From assembly GCA_030691295.1 (NCBI GenBank), contig JAUYEQ010000511.1:1-7331 (forward strand): a stretch of 7,331 nucleotides of DNA, given 5' to 3'. Positions within the stretch are counted from its first letter, which is position 1, and every line of letters starts with the position of its first letter. A model generated the notes under the pieces. The model made no database searches. It was not told the origin of the DNA and was given only the letters and a program-made list of their open reading frames with translations. Of the stretch, positions 1 to 4,867 are shown piece after piece. The translations under genes and the position numbers were made by a program. Source of the stretch: Bacteroidota bacterium (lineage in GTDB: Bacteria; Bacteroidota; Bacteroidia; Bacteroidales; Prolixibacteraceae).

Positions 1-5
1 AAATC

Positions 6-23
6 AAAGGAGGTATAATGTAA
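6..23 (+). promoter_or_regulatory. Strong Shine-Dalgarno-like motif followed by an ATG-TAA start-stop
   Basis: The motif AAAGGAGG (6-13) is a near-perfect Shine-Dalgarno sequence. Four bases later there is an ATG (18-20) immediately followed by TAA (21-23). The large open frame that follows is in another phase and is already open here. Either the motif is fortuitous, it drives a minimal start-stop ORF, or one lost base has separated the true ATG from the downstream gene. Strong Shine-Dalgarno motifs are not typical of Bacteroidota, so its presence is notable. Confidence 0.3.
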
Positions 24-43
24 AAACAACATGGCAGGTTAAG

Positions 44-820
44 TTGGTGGGCAAAAAAATATTGTCCGCAGCTACTGCTTTGCCATTTAATCATCCCAAT
101 TACGAATCAAAGCTAAATTATTCTATTCCCCGAATCGCTGACATATTCTGGATTATTTGCAGAAATGAATTCATGTCGGATAAAGATTTGCGATTATTCG
201 CGGTGGGGTGCGCCAGAGAAGTATTCAAGCTAGTTGACTTTGTTCTTCCAGCAAGTATATATGCTGTCGATCTTGCAGAACGAGTTGCTAATGGTGAACT
301 ATATGCTAACGGGAACGAAATTAGTGACGAATTGGCTAAAGCAGCAAGCGCAGCATGGATCGCACGTCTAAAACACGCAACTGTGATAGATTCAGGAATA
401 AGGATGACAGCAGCAAGGGCAGCATCAAAGTCAGCAGCATTTGCAGCAGTAAATGCTGCAAGAGACTCAGCAGAGGCACTTGCAGTAGTATTATGGTCAG
501 CAACATTGCCTAAAGAGGAAGTTAAGTGTTTATCCGAAATCTCAGTAAAATTAGTTGAAGTAGCAAGGCAAAGAGCGGTTACGGCAGAGGCAGCTGAGAA
601 CACAATGTGGTGGAAAATAATAAGAGCAGAGTCACCAGAAGCAAGGAAAATTGCATTGTCCGCATGGTTAGCATGTAGAGCAGAAAACGTAATAAGGTTA
701 AGAGAGGAAGAAGAGGGAGTCAAACAATCAGCAGTAGTGGCAGAGAATGCGGCAATGGCAACCGTAGTGGAAATTGTACGGATGCAGCAAATCAATCAAC
801 TTTTAATCTATTTTAAATAG
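44..820 (+). CDS. Alanine-rich protein of unknown function, resembling the planctomycete-type 'LRLFAVACCRRVW' family
   Basis: I cannot assign a function. The frame is open from position 2, so the gene may begin outside the window. In-window start candidates are TTG 44, GTG 47 and ATG 173, and none has a well-spaced ribosome site. From residue 46 the protein reads DKDLRLFAVGCAREVF and then YAVDLAERVANGE. This resembles a family I recall mainly from planctomycetes (DRKLRLFAVACCRRVW, then AVEVAERYADG, then an alanine-rich helical tail). The apparent match begins before the ATG at 173, which argues against that start. Residues of about 100-250 are helical and alanine-rich with no membrane segment or signal peptide. 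Codon use there is skewed to GCA, GTA, TCA and AGA/AGG, unlike dnaX and relA downstream, which suggests transfer or internal repeat expansion. It precedes a toxin-antitoxin module, so the area is probably accessory. The gene call is likely, the start is uncertain and the family link is tentative. Confidence 0.6.
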   Translation: MVGKKILSAATALPFNHPNYESKLNYSIPRIADIFWIICRNEFMSDKDLRLFAVGCAREVFKLVDFVLPASIYAVDLAERVANGELYANGNEISDELAKAASAAWIARLKHATVIDSGIRMTAARAASKSAAFAAVNAARDSAEALAVVLWSATLPKEEVKCLSEISVKLVEVARQRAVTAEAAENTMWWKIIRAESPEARKIALSAWLACRAENVIRLREEEEGVKQSAVVAENAAMATVVEIVRMQQINQLLIYFK

Positions 821-827
821 ATTAAAA
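801..827. repeat. 13-bp perfect palindrome spanning the stop codon of the alanine-rich gene
   Basis: TTTTAATCTATTT (801-813) and AAATAGATTAAAA (815-827) are exact reverse complements separated by one base, and they include the TAG at 818-820. A transcript could form a weak AT-rich hairpin whose 3' arm ends in A residues rather than a U tract, so it is a poor intrinsic terminator on the plus strand. It could protect the 3' end of the message or be a protein-binding palindrome. Confidence 0.5.
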
Positions 828-873
828 TACTTATCAAATTTATCCCCACAACAATTCAATCTGATCCGAGAAA

Positions 874-915
874 AAATCCAAATAAAAAAAGCGGTCCTCT
901 TTTGAAACCCGCTTT
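874..915 (+). repeat. Direct repeat copy 1 flanking the toxin-antitoxin module
   Basis: These 42 bases match 1631-1672 at 38 positions. The first 20 bases are identical in both copies, and the four differences fall in the hairpin loop and inner stem. In copy 2 the repeat starts inside the toxin gene: its first 12 bases encode the final Lys-Ser-Lys and the stop. Copy 1 has the same 12 bases with no open toxin gene in front. It therefore looks like the 3' end of a lost second toxin gene, or a recombination junction. The two copies are offset by 757 bp and enclose the whole module. Confidence 0.75.
888..915 (+). terminator. Putative terminator hairpin upstream of the toxin-antitoxin module
   Basis: AAAGCGG (888-894) pairs with CCGCTTT (909-915) around a 14-base loop. 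It is preceded by an A tract but followed by only a short T run, so it would terminate more weakly on the plus strand than its near-copy at 1641-1677. It probably closes the transcript of the alanine-rich gene, and the A tract could serve transcription from the other side. Confidence 0.5.
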
Positions 916-961
916 AAATTATCCTGAAATTTTACTGGTGCTTTTTCTCCTGTATTTTTAC

Positions 962-969
962 TAATTTTG
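962..969 (+). promoter_or_regulatory. Bacteroidota -7 promoter element for the toxin-antitoxin operon
   Basis: TAATTTTG matches the Bacteroidota -7 consensus TAnnTTTG and lies 17 bases before the antitoxin ATG, leaving a very short leader. I see no clear TTTG -33 element at the usual spacing. Type II modules are usually repressed by antitoxin or complex binding at this position, but no obvious operator palindrome is visible. Confidence 0.4.
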
Positions 970-986
970 GTCAAAAACTATATCAT

Positions 987-1217
987 ATGATTGCGGTTAG
1001 CGGAGTATACGAAAATGGGGTGATCACACTTGAAAGGAATGTTAGATCAAAGAGAAGTATGAAGGTCATTGTTACATTTCTTGATGAAGAGATTCAGCAT
1101 GATTCTAAAAGATTGACAACTATGGATTTTTCATTCAAACGATCCAGAGAAAAATCCAAAAGATACGATGGTTCTTTATCAGATGCTGTTATTGATGATA
1201 GAAAATCAGAATTATGA
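987..1217 (+). CDS. Type II toxin-antitoxin antitoxin, AF2212-like
   Basis: This 76-residue protein begins MIAVSGVYENGVITLERNV, the characteristic start of AF2212/DUF104-like antitoxins, in which a small beta-strand domain occupies about residues 1-32. The charged C-terminal part (about 42-76, with DFSFKRSRE and GSLSDAVIDDR) is the segment expected to be disordered alone and to wrap around and block the partner toxin. The gene overlaps the toxin start by four bases (ATGA at 1214-1217), a classic translational coupling that keeps antitoxin in excess. I chose the ATG at 987 because it gives the full conserved N-terminus just downstream of a -7 element. The family call is by recall of pattern. 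The pairing with a PIN gene makes the role secure, while the exact subfamily is less so. Confidence 0.8.
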   Translation: MIAVSGVYENGVITLERNVRSKRSMKVIVTFLDEEIQHDSKRLTTMDFSFKRSREKSKRYDGSLSDAVIDDRKSEL

Positions 1218-1642
1218 AGATTTTTCTTGATACCTCTTCTTTGATAAAACTATATCACACTGAGCTTGGTACTGATGATCTGGATAGATTATTGGACGAA
1301 AATTCAGTTGAGCAAATATTCCTGGCAGAAATAGCGAAAATTGAATTCAATTCAGCGGTTTGGAAAAAAGTAAGGACAAAAGACTTAACAAAAGATGAAG
1401 CTGTTGAAATAATAGATTCGTTTCAATCTGATTACCCGAATTATTCATTTATATCTACCGACCATCAATTGCTAGTTGCAGCCCGTGATTTAATCGCAAA
1501 GTATGGATATGCAGGATTGCGAACCTTGGATTCAATTCAGTTGGCTTCAATTCTTTCCATTAAGGAAGAGTTGTCTTTAGCAGCTACTGCTGATGAATTA
1601 CTGAGAAGTTTGATTGAAAAAGAGGGAGTAAAATCCAAATAA
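1214..1642 (+). CDS. vapC: PIN-domain ribonuclease toxin, VapC type
   Basis: This 142-residue protein is a single PIN domain, the Mg2+/Mn2+-dependent endoribonuclease fold of VapC toxins, which typically cleave tRNA or rRNA and halt translation. The acidic metal-binding set is visible: Asp6 in FLDTSSLIKLY, Glu44 in AKIEFNSAVW, Asp106 in LRTLDSIQLAS and Asp127 in ATADELL. Length and motif order are normal, so the toxin appears intact. It is translationally coupled to the antitoxin in front. Its last 12 bases are part of a 42-nt sequence repeated upstream of the module. The RNA target cannot be read from the sequence. The symbol reflects toxin family membership, since the partner is an AF2212-like rather than a classical VapB antitoxin. 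Confidence 0.85.
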   Translation: MKIFLDTSSLIKLYHTELGTDDLDRLLDENSVEQIFLAEIAKIEFNSAVWKKVRTKDLTKDEAVEIIDSFQSDYPNYSFISTDHQLLVAARDLIAKYGYAGLRTLDSIQLASILSIKEELSLAATADELLRSLIEKEGVKSK

Positions 1643-1672
1643 AAAAAGCGATCGTCTTTCGAAAACCGCTTT
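1631..1672 (+). repeat. Direct repeat copy 2 flanking the toxin-antitoxin module
   Basis: This is the partner of 874-915, with 38 of 42 positions identical. It spans the last three codons and stop of the toxin gene plus most of its terminator hairpin. Recombination between the copies would delete the whole antitoxin-toxin pair and leave one terminator. Confidence 0.75.
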
Positions 1673-1677
1673 TTTTT
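1641..1677. terminator. Bidirectional intrinsic terminator between the convergent toxin and peroxidase genes
   Basis: AAAAAAAGCG (1641-1650) pairs with CGCTTTTTTT (1667-1676). The A tract on one side and the T tract (1670-1677) on the other let it work in both directions. It overlaps the toxin stop codon and lies 18 bases past the peroxidase stop, so it serves both convergent genes. The loop includes the small palindrome TTTCGAAA (1657-1664). Confidence 0.75.
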
Positions 1678-1695
1678 CTGTCTCTTTCAGAAAAT

Positions 1696-2232
1696 TTATT
1701 TCTTTATCCAGCCTAATATTTTGTCATCATCGGGTTTTACTTTGGGTGCAACCATGTCAACCAAATTGCCTTTTTCGTCAATCAGGTATTTCTGAAAATT
1801 CCATGCAACTTCAGAATCCATCACTCCGTTTTCACTTTTGCTGGTCAGCCATTTGTACAACGGATGAATGTCGTCGCCTTTCACCGAAATTTTCGACATC
1901 ATCTGGAAAGTTACTCCGTAATTCTTTTCACAGAATTCGGCAATTTCTTCTTCAGTTCCGGGTTCCTGTTTCATGAAATTATTTGCAGGAAAACCAATGA
2001 TGGTGAATTTTTCGCCTCCATACATTTCAAATATGGATTGAAGTTGTTTGTACTGAGGAGTTAATCCACATTTAGACGCAGTGTTCACTACCAAAACTTT
2101 TTTCCCTTTCAGGCTCGAAAGGTCGAAATCTTTGCCTTCAATATCCTTTACCTTAAAGTCATAAAATGATTTTTGACCAAAAGCAATTGTTGAAATAATA
2201 AGCAGACTAAAAATTAATGTGATTGTTTTCAT
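1696..2232 (-). CDS. gpx: Secreted thiol-type glutathione peroxidase
   Basis: This 178-residue protein reduces peroxides using a reactive cysteine. Bacterial members of this family usually take electrons from thioredoxin more than from glutathione, but the donor here is not shown. The catalytic tetrad is complete: Cys55 in NTASKCGLTPQY (cysteine, not selenocysteine), Gln89 in FPANNFMKQEPG, and Trp144-Asn145 in VAWNFQKYL. A second conserved cysteine is Cys101 in EFCEKNYGV. Residues 1-19 form a signal peptide (MKTITLIFSLLIISTIAFG) with likely cleavage before Gln20. There is no lipobox cysteine, so the enzyme should be periplasmic and soluble. Length is normal for the family plus signal. It is a single gene, convergent with the toxin and divergent from dnaX. 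Confidence 0.92.
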   Translation of the reverse strand: MKTITLIFSLLIISTIAFGQKSFYDFKVKDIEGKDFDLSSLKGKKVLVVNTASKCGLTPQYKQLQSIFEMYGGEKFTIIGFPANNFMKQEPGTEEEIAEFCEKNYGVTFQMMSKISVKGDDIHPLYKWLTSKSENGVMDSEVAWNFQKYLIDEKGNLVDMVAPKVKPDDDKILGWIKK

Positions 2233-2263
2233 CTTTAATTTATTGATTGATTTTACGATGAAA

Positions 2264-2271
2264 CAAATTTA
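2264..2271 (-). promoter_or_regulatory. gpx: Bacteroidota -7 promoter element for the peroxidase gene
   Basis: Read on the minus strand this is TAAATTTG, matching TAnnTTTG, 31 bases upstream of the peroxidase ATG. A TTTG on the minus strand (2297-2300) is a possible -33 element, but its spacing is a few bases longer than usual. Confidence 0.45.
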
Positions 2272-2312
2272 GTTCCAAAAAGTTTTATCAGCTTTGCAAA
2301 TGTTACTGCATG

Positions 2313-2337
2313 CAGCGATGATTTAAATTCATCGCTG
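2313..2337. promoter_or_regulatory. Perfect 9-bp inverted repeat, candidate operator between divergent promoters
   Basis: CAGCGATGA (2313-2321) and TCATCGCTG (2329-2337) are exact reverse complements separated by seven AT bases. The left arm overlaps a separate 10-bp palindrome, CTGCATGCAG (2306-2315). The site is roughly midway between the two predicted -7 elements. No gene ends here and no T tract follows, so a regulator-binding site is more likely than a terminator. Which gene it would control is unknown. Confidence 0.4.
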
Positions 2338-2359
2338 ATTTTGTTAATAAATTTCGCCC

Positions 2360-2388
2360 TTGCCGTAAGGCCAGAATTTGTATATTTG
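2360..2388 (+). promoter_or_regulatory. dnaX: Bacteroidota promoter for dnaX
   Basis: TATATTTG (2381-2388) matches the -7 consensus TAnnTTTG. A TTG (2360-2362) lies 18 bases upstream in the place of the -33 element. Transcription would begin near 2393, after any upstream in-frame TTG and just before the ATG at 2411, which supports that ATG as the start. Confidence 0.5.
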
Positions 2389-2410
2389 GGCGTTCAATGA
2401 AGAGAATTTT

Positions 2411-3514
2411 ATGGAGAATTTTATTGTTTCAGCGCGAAAATACAGACCCGATACGTTTCAAACTGTTGTTGGTCAGGTATCAATTACATCGACATTAAAA
2501 AATGCGATCAAAAACAATCAGCTTGCCCATGCCTATTTGTTTTGCGGCCCCCGCGGAGTCGGAAAAACTACCTGCGCACGTATTTTTGCTAAAACCATTA
2601 ATTGTCAGAACCTTTCGGCGGAAATTGAGCCATGCAATCAATGTGAGTCGTGTATGGCTTTTAACGGAAACCGTTCCTATAATATTCATGAACTGGATGC
2701 CGCTTCGAACAATTCGGTTGACGACATCCGCAACCTGACTGATCAGGTTCGGATTCCGCCGCAAATTGGGAGATACAGCGTTTATATCATCGATGAGGTT
2801 CACATGTTGTCGTCGAGTGCCTTCAATGCATTCCTGAAAACGCTCGAAGAACCACCGCGTCATGCAATTTTCATTTTAGCTACGACCGAAAAGCACAAGA
2901 TCATTCCAACCATATTGTCACGTTGTCAGATTTTTGATTTTAACCGGATCAAAATCAGTGATATTGCTGGTTATTTGTCGCATGTTGCAGCCGGCGAAAC
3001 TGTTTCGATTGAGAGTGAAGCGCTGAACGTGATTGCTCAAAAAGCCGATGGCGCCATGCGTGATGCATTGTCGATTTTTGACCAGATTGTTAGCTTTTCA
3101 GGAAGAAATATTTCATACAAAGATGTGATCTCGAACCTGAATGTACTCGACTACGATTATTATTTCCGTTTGGTTGATTTGTTCCTGAAAAATGACATCT
3201 CCGGAAGTTTGCTGCTTTTCAACGAAATTCTCGACCATGGGTTCGACGGTCACCATTTTATTACCGGACTTAGCTCACATTTCAGAGATGTAATGGTTTG
3301 CAAAGATTCTGTAACCATACAATTACTCGAAGTTGGAGGCGAAATCAAGGAAAAATACAAAATTCAGGCAACTCACTGCGACAATGATTTTCTGATTGGC
3401 GCCCTGCAGATTGCCAACGAGTGCGATCTTCAGTACAAAGCAAGTCAGAACAAAAGATTGCTGGTTGAATTGGCGATTATCAAAATTACGCAGCTTACCT
3501 TAAAAAAAAAATAG
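2411..3514 (+). CDS. dnaX: DNA polymerase III clamp-loader subunit, gamma-like form (zero-frame product)
   Basis: This frame encodes the AAA+ motor subunit of the clamp loader, which uses ATP to place the beta clamp on primed DNA. Motifs in order from ATG 2411: SARKYRP at the N-terminus, Walker A GPRGVGKT (46-53), zinc ligands Cys65, Cys75, Cys78 and Cys81, Walker B IIDEVHML (126-133), sensor 1 ATTE (157-160), the SRC motif with the arginine finger (170-172), sensor 2 GAMRDALS (214-221), then the collar domain to about 360. The ATG at 2411 is chosen over an in-frame TTG at 2378 because it gives the conserved Bacteroidota N-terminus and lies after the predicted promoter. The frame ends QLTLKKK-stop at a ten-A run, giving 367 residues. 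Homologues usually continue to about 580-620 residues, and the rest is present in the -1 frame. The short product contains every part needed for a gamma-like loader subunit. Confidence 0.95.
   Translation: MENFIVSARKYRPDTFQTVVGQVSITSTLKNAIKNNQLAHAYLFCGPRGVGKTTCARIFAKTINCQNLSAEIEPCNQCESCMAFNGNRSYNIHELDAASNNSVDDIRNLTDQVRIPPQIGRYSVYIIDEVHMLSSSAFNAFLKTLEEPPRHAIFILATTEKHKIIPTILSRCQIFDFNRIKISDIAGYLSHVAAGETVSIESEALNVIAQKADGAMRDALSIFDQIVSFSGRNISYKDVISNLNVLDYDYYFRLVDLFLKNDISGSLLLFNEILDHGFDGHHFITGLSSHFRDVMVCKDSVTIQLLEVGGEIKEKYKIQATHCDNDFLIGALQIANECDLQYKASQNKRLLVELAIIKITQLTLKKK
3502..3511 (+). other. dnaX: Ten-A slippage site in dnaX
   Basis: Ten consecutive A residues precede the zero-frame TAG (3512-3514). 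In the -1 frame the last upstream stop is TGA at 3466-3468, so any productive shift must lie between 3469 and 3514, and this run is the obvious site. One extra A in the transcript, or a -1 ribosomal slip on the repeated AAA codons, reads KKK-IVDETGEVV and continues to 4155. A weak stem (3525-3530 with 3541-3546, six pairs including two wobbles) follows. There is no upstream Shine-Dalgarno-like stimulator as in E. coli dnaX, so transcriptional slippage of the Thermus type seems more likely. A simple indel or sequencing error in the homopolymer remains possible. Confidence 0.65.
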
Positions 3515-4155
3515 TTGACGAAACCGGTGAAGTAGTGATTTTGCCGATCTTCAACCTGACAGATGCATTGCAGTCTCAGCCTGTTGCTTCGGCATCACAA
3601 CCTGAAACCAGTGCTTTTGTTGTAGCAAACAATCTCTCACCAATTGAAAAACCTTCAACAATGAAGGTAATCCGAAAAATGGGTAGCTCGTTTAGCCCGT
3701 CAATCAAAGATGCACTTTCAGGAAGCCGCCAGGAAAATAAGTTACCGGATGATCCGCAGAAAAACATTTTTAGTGAGTATCAGGAAAATGATTTTGAACC
3801 GTTTACCCAGGATGAACTGACGGCAAAATGGATAGAATTTTTGGATAAAATGGCCGACCGTCCTAGTCTTTGTTCCGCACTTTCAAATGTTCCGGAAATA
3901 ACTGATGGAAATAAATTGTTGCTCAAAATCGGAAATTCAGTTCAGGAAGAAGATGTCAGACAGATAAAACCGGAACTTGTTTCTTGGTTGCGCAAAGAAC
4001 TCCGAAATTCGGGAATTGAAATCATTACCAGACTCGAAAAAAATGAATCGGAACGGGTTATTTTTTCTGATTCGGAAAAATTACAGATGATGATGCAAAA
4101 GAATCCGGTACTGAATGAATTTAAACAAAAGTTCAACCTCGATTTTCATGATTGA
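3511..4155 (+). CDS. dnaX: Tau-specific C-terminal region of DnaX, reached by a -1 shift
   Basis: These 214 codons continue dnaX in the -1 frame and have no credible start of their own: only a GTG at 3535 without a ribosome site and an ATG at 3661 inside the linker. Joined at the A run they yield a 581-residue tau, the usual length for the phylum. The first 95 or so residues are a polar low-complexity linker. The remainder is a compact domain starting near FTQDELTAKWIEFLDKMADRP and ending with EKLQMMMQKNPVLNEFKQKF, which I recognise as the conserved end of Bacteroidota DnaX. In model systems the tau C-terminus binds the polymerase core and the replicative helicase, coupling the two at the fork. 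The well-preserved sequence argues that this frame is translated and under selection. Confidence 0.85.
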   Translation: MVDETGEVVILPIFNLTDALQSQPVASASQPETSAFVVANNLSPIEKPSTMKVIRKMGSSFSPSIKDALSGSRQENKLPDDPQKNIFSEYQENDFEPFTQDELTAKWIEFLDKMADRPSLCSALSNVPEITDGNKLLLKIGNSVQEEDVRQIKPELVSWLRKELRNSGIEIITRLEKNESERVIFSDSEKLQMMMQKNPVLNEFKQKFNLDFHD

Positions 4156-4163
4156 TTGTTATC

Positions 4164-4189
4164 ATTTCTGAAACATTTCAGAAATTTTT
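4164..4189 (+). terminator. Intrinsic terminator after dnaX
   Basis: ATTTCTGAAA (4164-4173) pairs perfectly with TTTCAGAAAT (4176-4185), and T residues run to 4189. The hairpin begins nine bases after the tau stop, consistent with transcription passing the zero-frame stop and ending here. The stem is AT-rich, so it may be moderate in strength. Confidence 0.55.
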
Positions 4190-4224
4190 GTGTTCCAGGT
4201 TAAATATAAGTTCGGGGCTAAGTT

Positions 4225-4232
4225 TAATTTTG
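4225..4232 (+). promoter_or_regulatory. ftnA: Bacteroidota -7 promoter element for the ferritin gene
   Basis: TAATTTTG matches TAnnTTTG and lies 32 bases before the ferritin ATG, downstream of the dnaX terminator. I see no good TTTG -33 match, and no iron-responsive operator that I can identify. Confidence 0.45.
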
Positions 4233-4264
4233 TATTTTTATTGAAAATTGAAAAACATAGAGCT

Positions 4265-4777
4265 ATGATAAAAAAAGAAGTATTAGATGCAATAAATGCA
4301 CAGATCAATGCTGAAAGTTATTCGGCATATCTTTATCTTTCGATGGCTGCCTACTTTGAAGACATGGGGCTTTCAGGTTTTGCCAACTGGATGAAAGTTC
4401 AGTATCAGGAAGAAGCGGCACATGCGCTGAAATTTTTCAACTATCTGACCGAACGCAATGGCAAAGTCGTTTTGAAAGCGATTGATCAGGTGCCAGTTGA
4501 TTTTGGTGGAATTGTTGACGTATTCGAAAAGACTCAGGTACACGAGGCCCATGTTACTGACCTGATTAATAATTTGATGAATGTTGCAATGACAGCCAAC
4601 GACCATGCTTCACAAAGTTTCCTGAAGTGGTTTATTGATGAGCAGGTTGAAGAAGAAGCCAACGTTCAAAAGATTCTGGACACACTTAAACTTATCGACG
4701 GACAAGGTAATGGTATTTTTATGATGGATCGTGAATTTGGACAGCGAGTCTTTGTTGATCCAAATGCGGCAGTCTAA
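4265..4777 (+). CDS. ftnA: Bacterial non-haem ferritin
   Basis: This is a 170-residue iron-storage protein of the FtnA class, which forms 24-subunit cytosolic shells, oxidises Fe(II) at a di-iron centre and stores it as mineral. The ferroxidase residues fall at the same numbers as in E. coli FtnA: Glu17, Glu50, His53, Glu94, Gln127 and Glu130, with the third-site residues Glu49, Glu126 and Glu129 also present. No haem-binding methionine of the bacterioferritin kind is apparent at the usual position, and ferritin-like motifs such as YLSMAAYFEDMGLSGFANWM are clear. The ATG at 4265 is the start because it gives the family N-terminus MIKKEVLDAINAQINAE, and the open frame before it overlaps the promoter. 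The gene has its own promoter and terminator and is probably monocistronic. It would limit free iron and so peroxide-driven damage, fitting the nearby peroxidase functionally but not as an operon. Confidence 0.95.
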   Translation: MIKKEVLDAINAQINAESYSAYLYLSMAAYFEDMGLSGFANWMKVQYQEEAAHALKFFNYLTERNGKVVLKAIDQVPVDFGGIVDVFEKTQVHEAHVTDLINNLMNVAMTANDHASQSFLKWFIDEQVEEEANVQKILDTLKLIDGQGNGIFMMDREFGQRVFVDPNAAV

Positions 4778-4799
4778 TTTTTACAAATAATAATTTGCA

Positions 4800-4827
4800 A
4801 AAGGCTGCCATTTGGTGGCCTTTTTTT
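4800..4827 (+). terminator. Intrinsic terminator after the ferritin gene
   Basis: AAAGGCTGCC (4800-4809) pairs with GGTGGCCTTT (4814-4823), ten pairs with two G-U wobbles and a four-base loop. A seven-T tract runs from 4821 to 4827. It separates the ferritin from the RelA/SpoT gene, which therefore needs its own promoter, although I cannot identify one in the 40 bases that remain. Confidence 0.8.
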
Positions 4828-4867
4828 ATGTGCAATTTTTTATTGTTTCCCGATTGAAAATAGAATC

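Noticed and set aside
118..795. Long antisense open frame (225 codons) opposite the alanine-rich gene
   Set aside because: It is a by-product of the GCA-rich codons on the plus strand. The protein is a Ser/Thr/Ala mixture with no recognisable motif, whereas the plus-strand product resembles a family.
840..850. DnaA-box-like TTATCCCCACA
   Set aside because: It differs from TTATNCACA by an insertion, is single, and no other origin features are present.
874..1677. Integron-style cassettes with attC sites after each gene
   Set aside because: The repeats lack GTTRRRY/RYYYAAC core sites and behave as simple terminator hairpins that include coding sequence.
2378..2410. Upstream TTG extension of dnaX
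   Set aside because: It would overlap the predicted -7 element, and the extra residues are not part of the conserved DnaX N-terminus, which begins at ATG 2411.
3535..4155. The second dnaX frame as an independent gene
   Set aside because: It has no credible start or ribosome site, its content is the tau C-terminal domain, and it is open back to the A run in the right phase.
4190..4264. Upstream extension of the ferritin frame
   Set aside because: It overlaps the predicted promoter, and the family N-terminus with Glu17 numbering fits ATG 4265 exactly.
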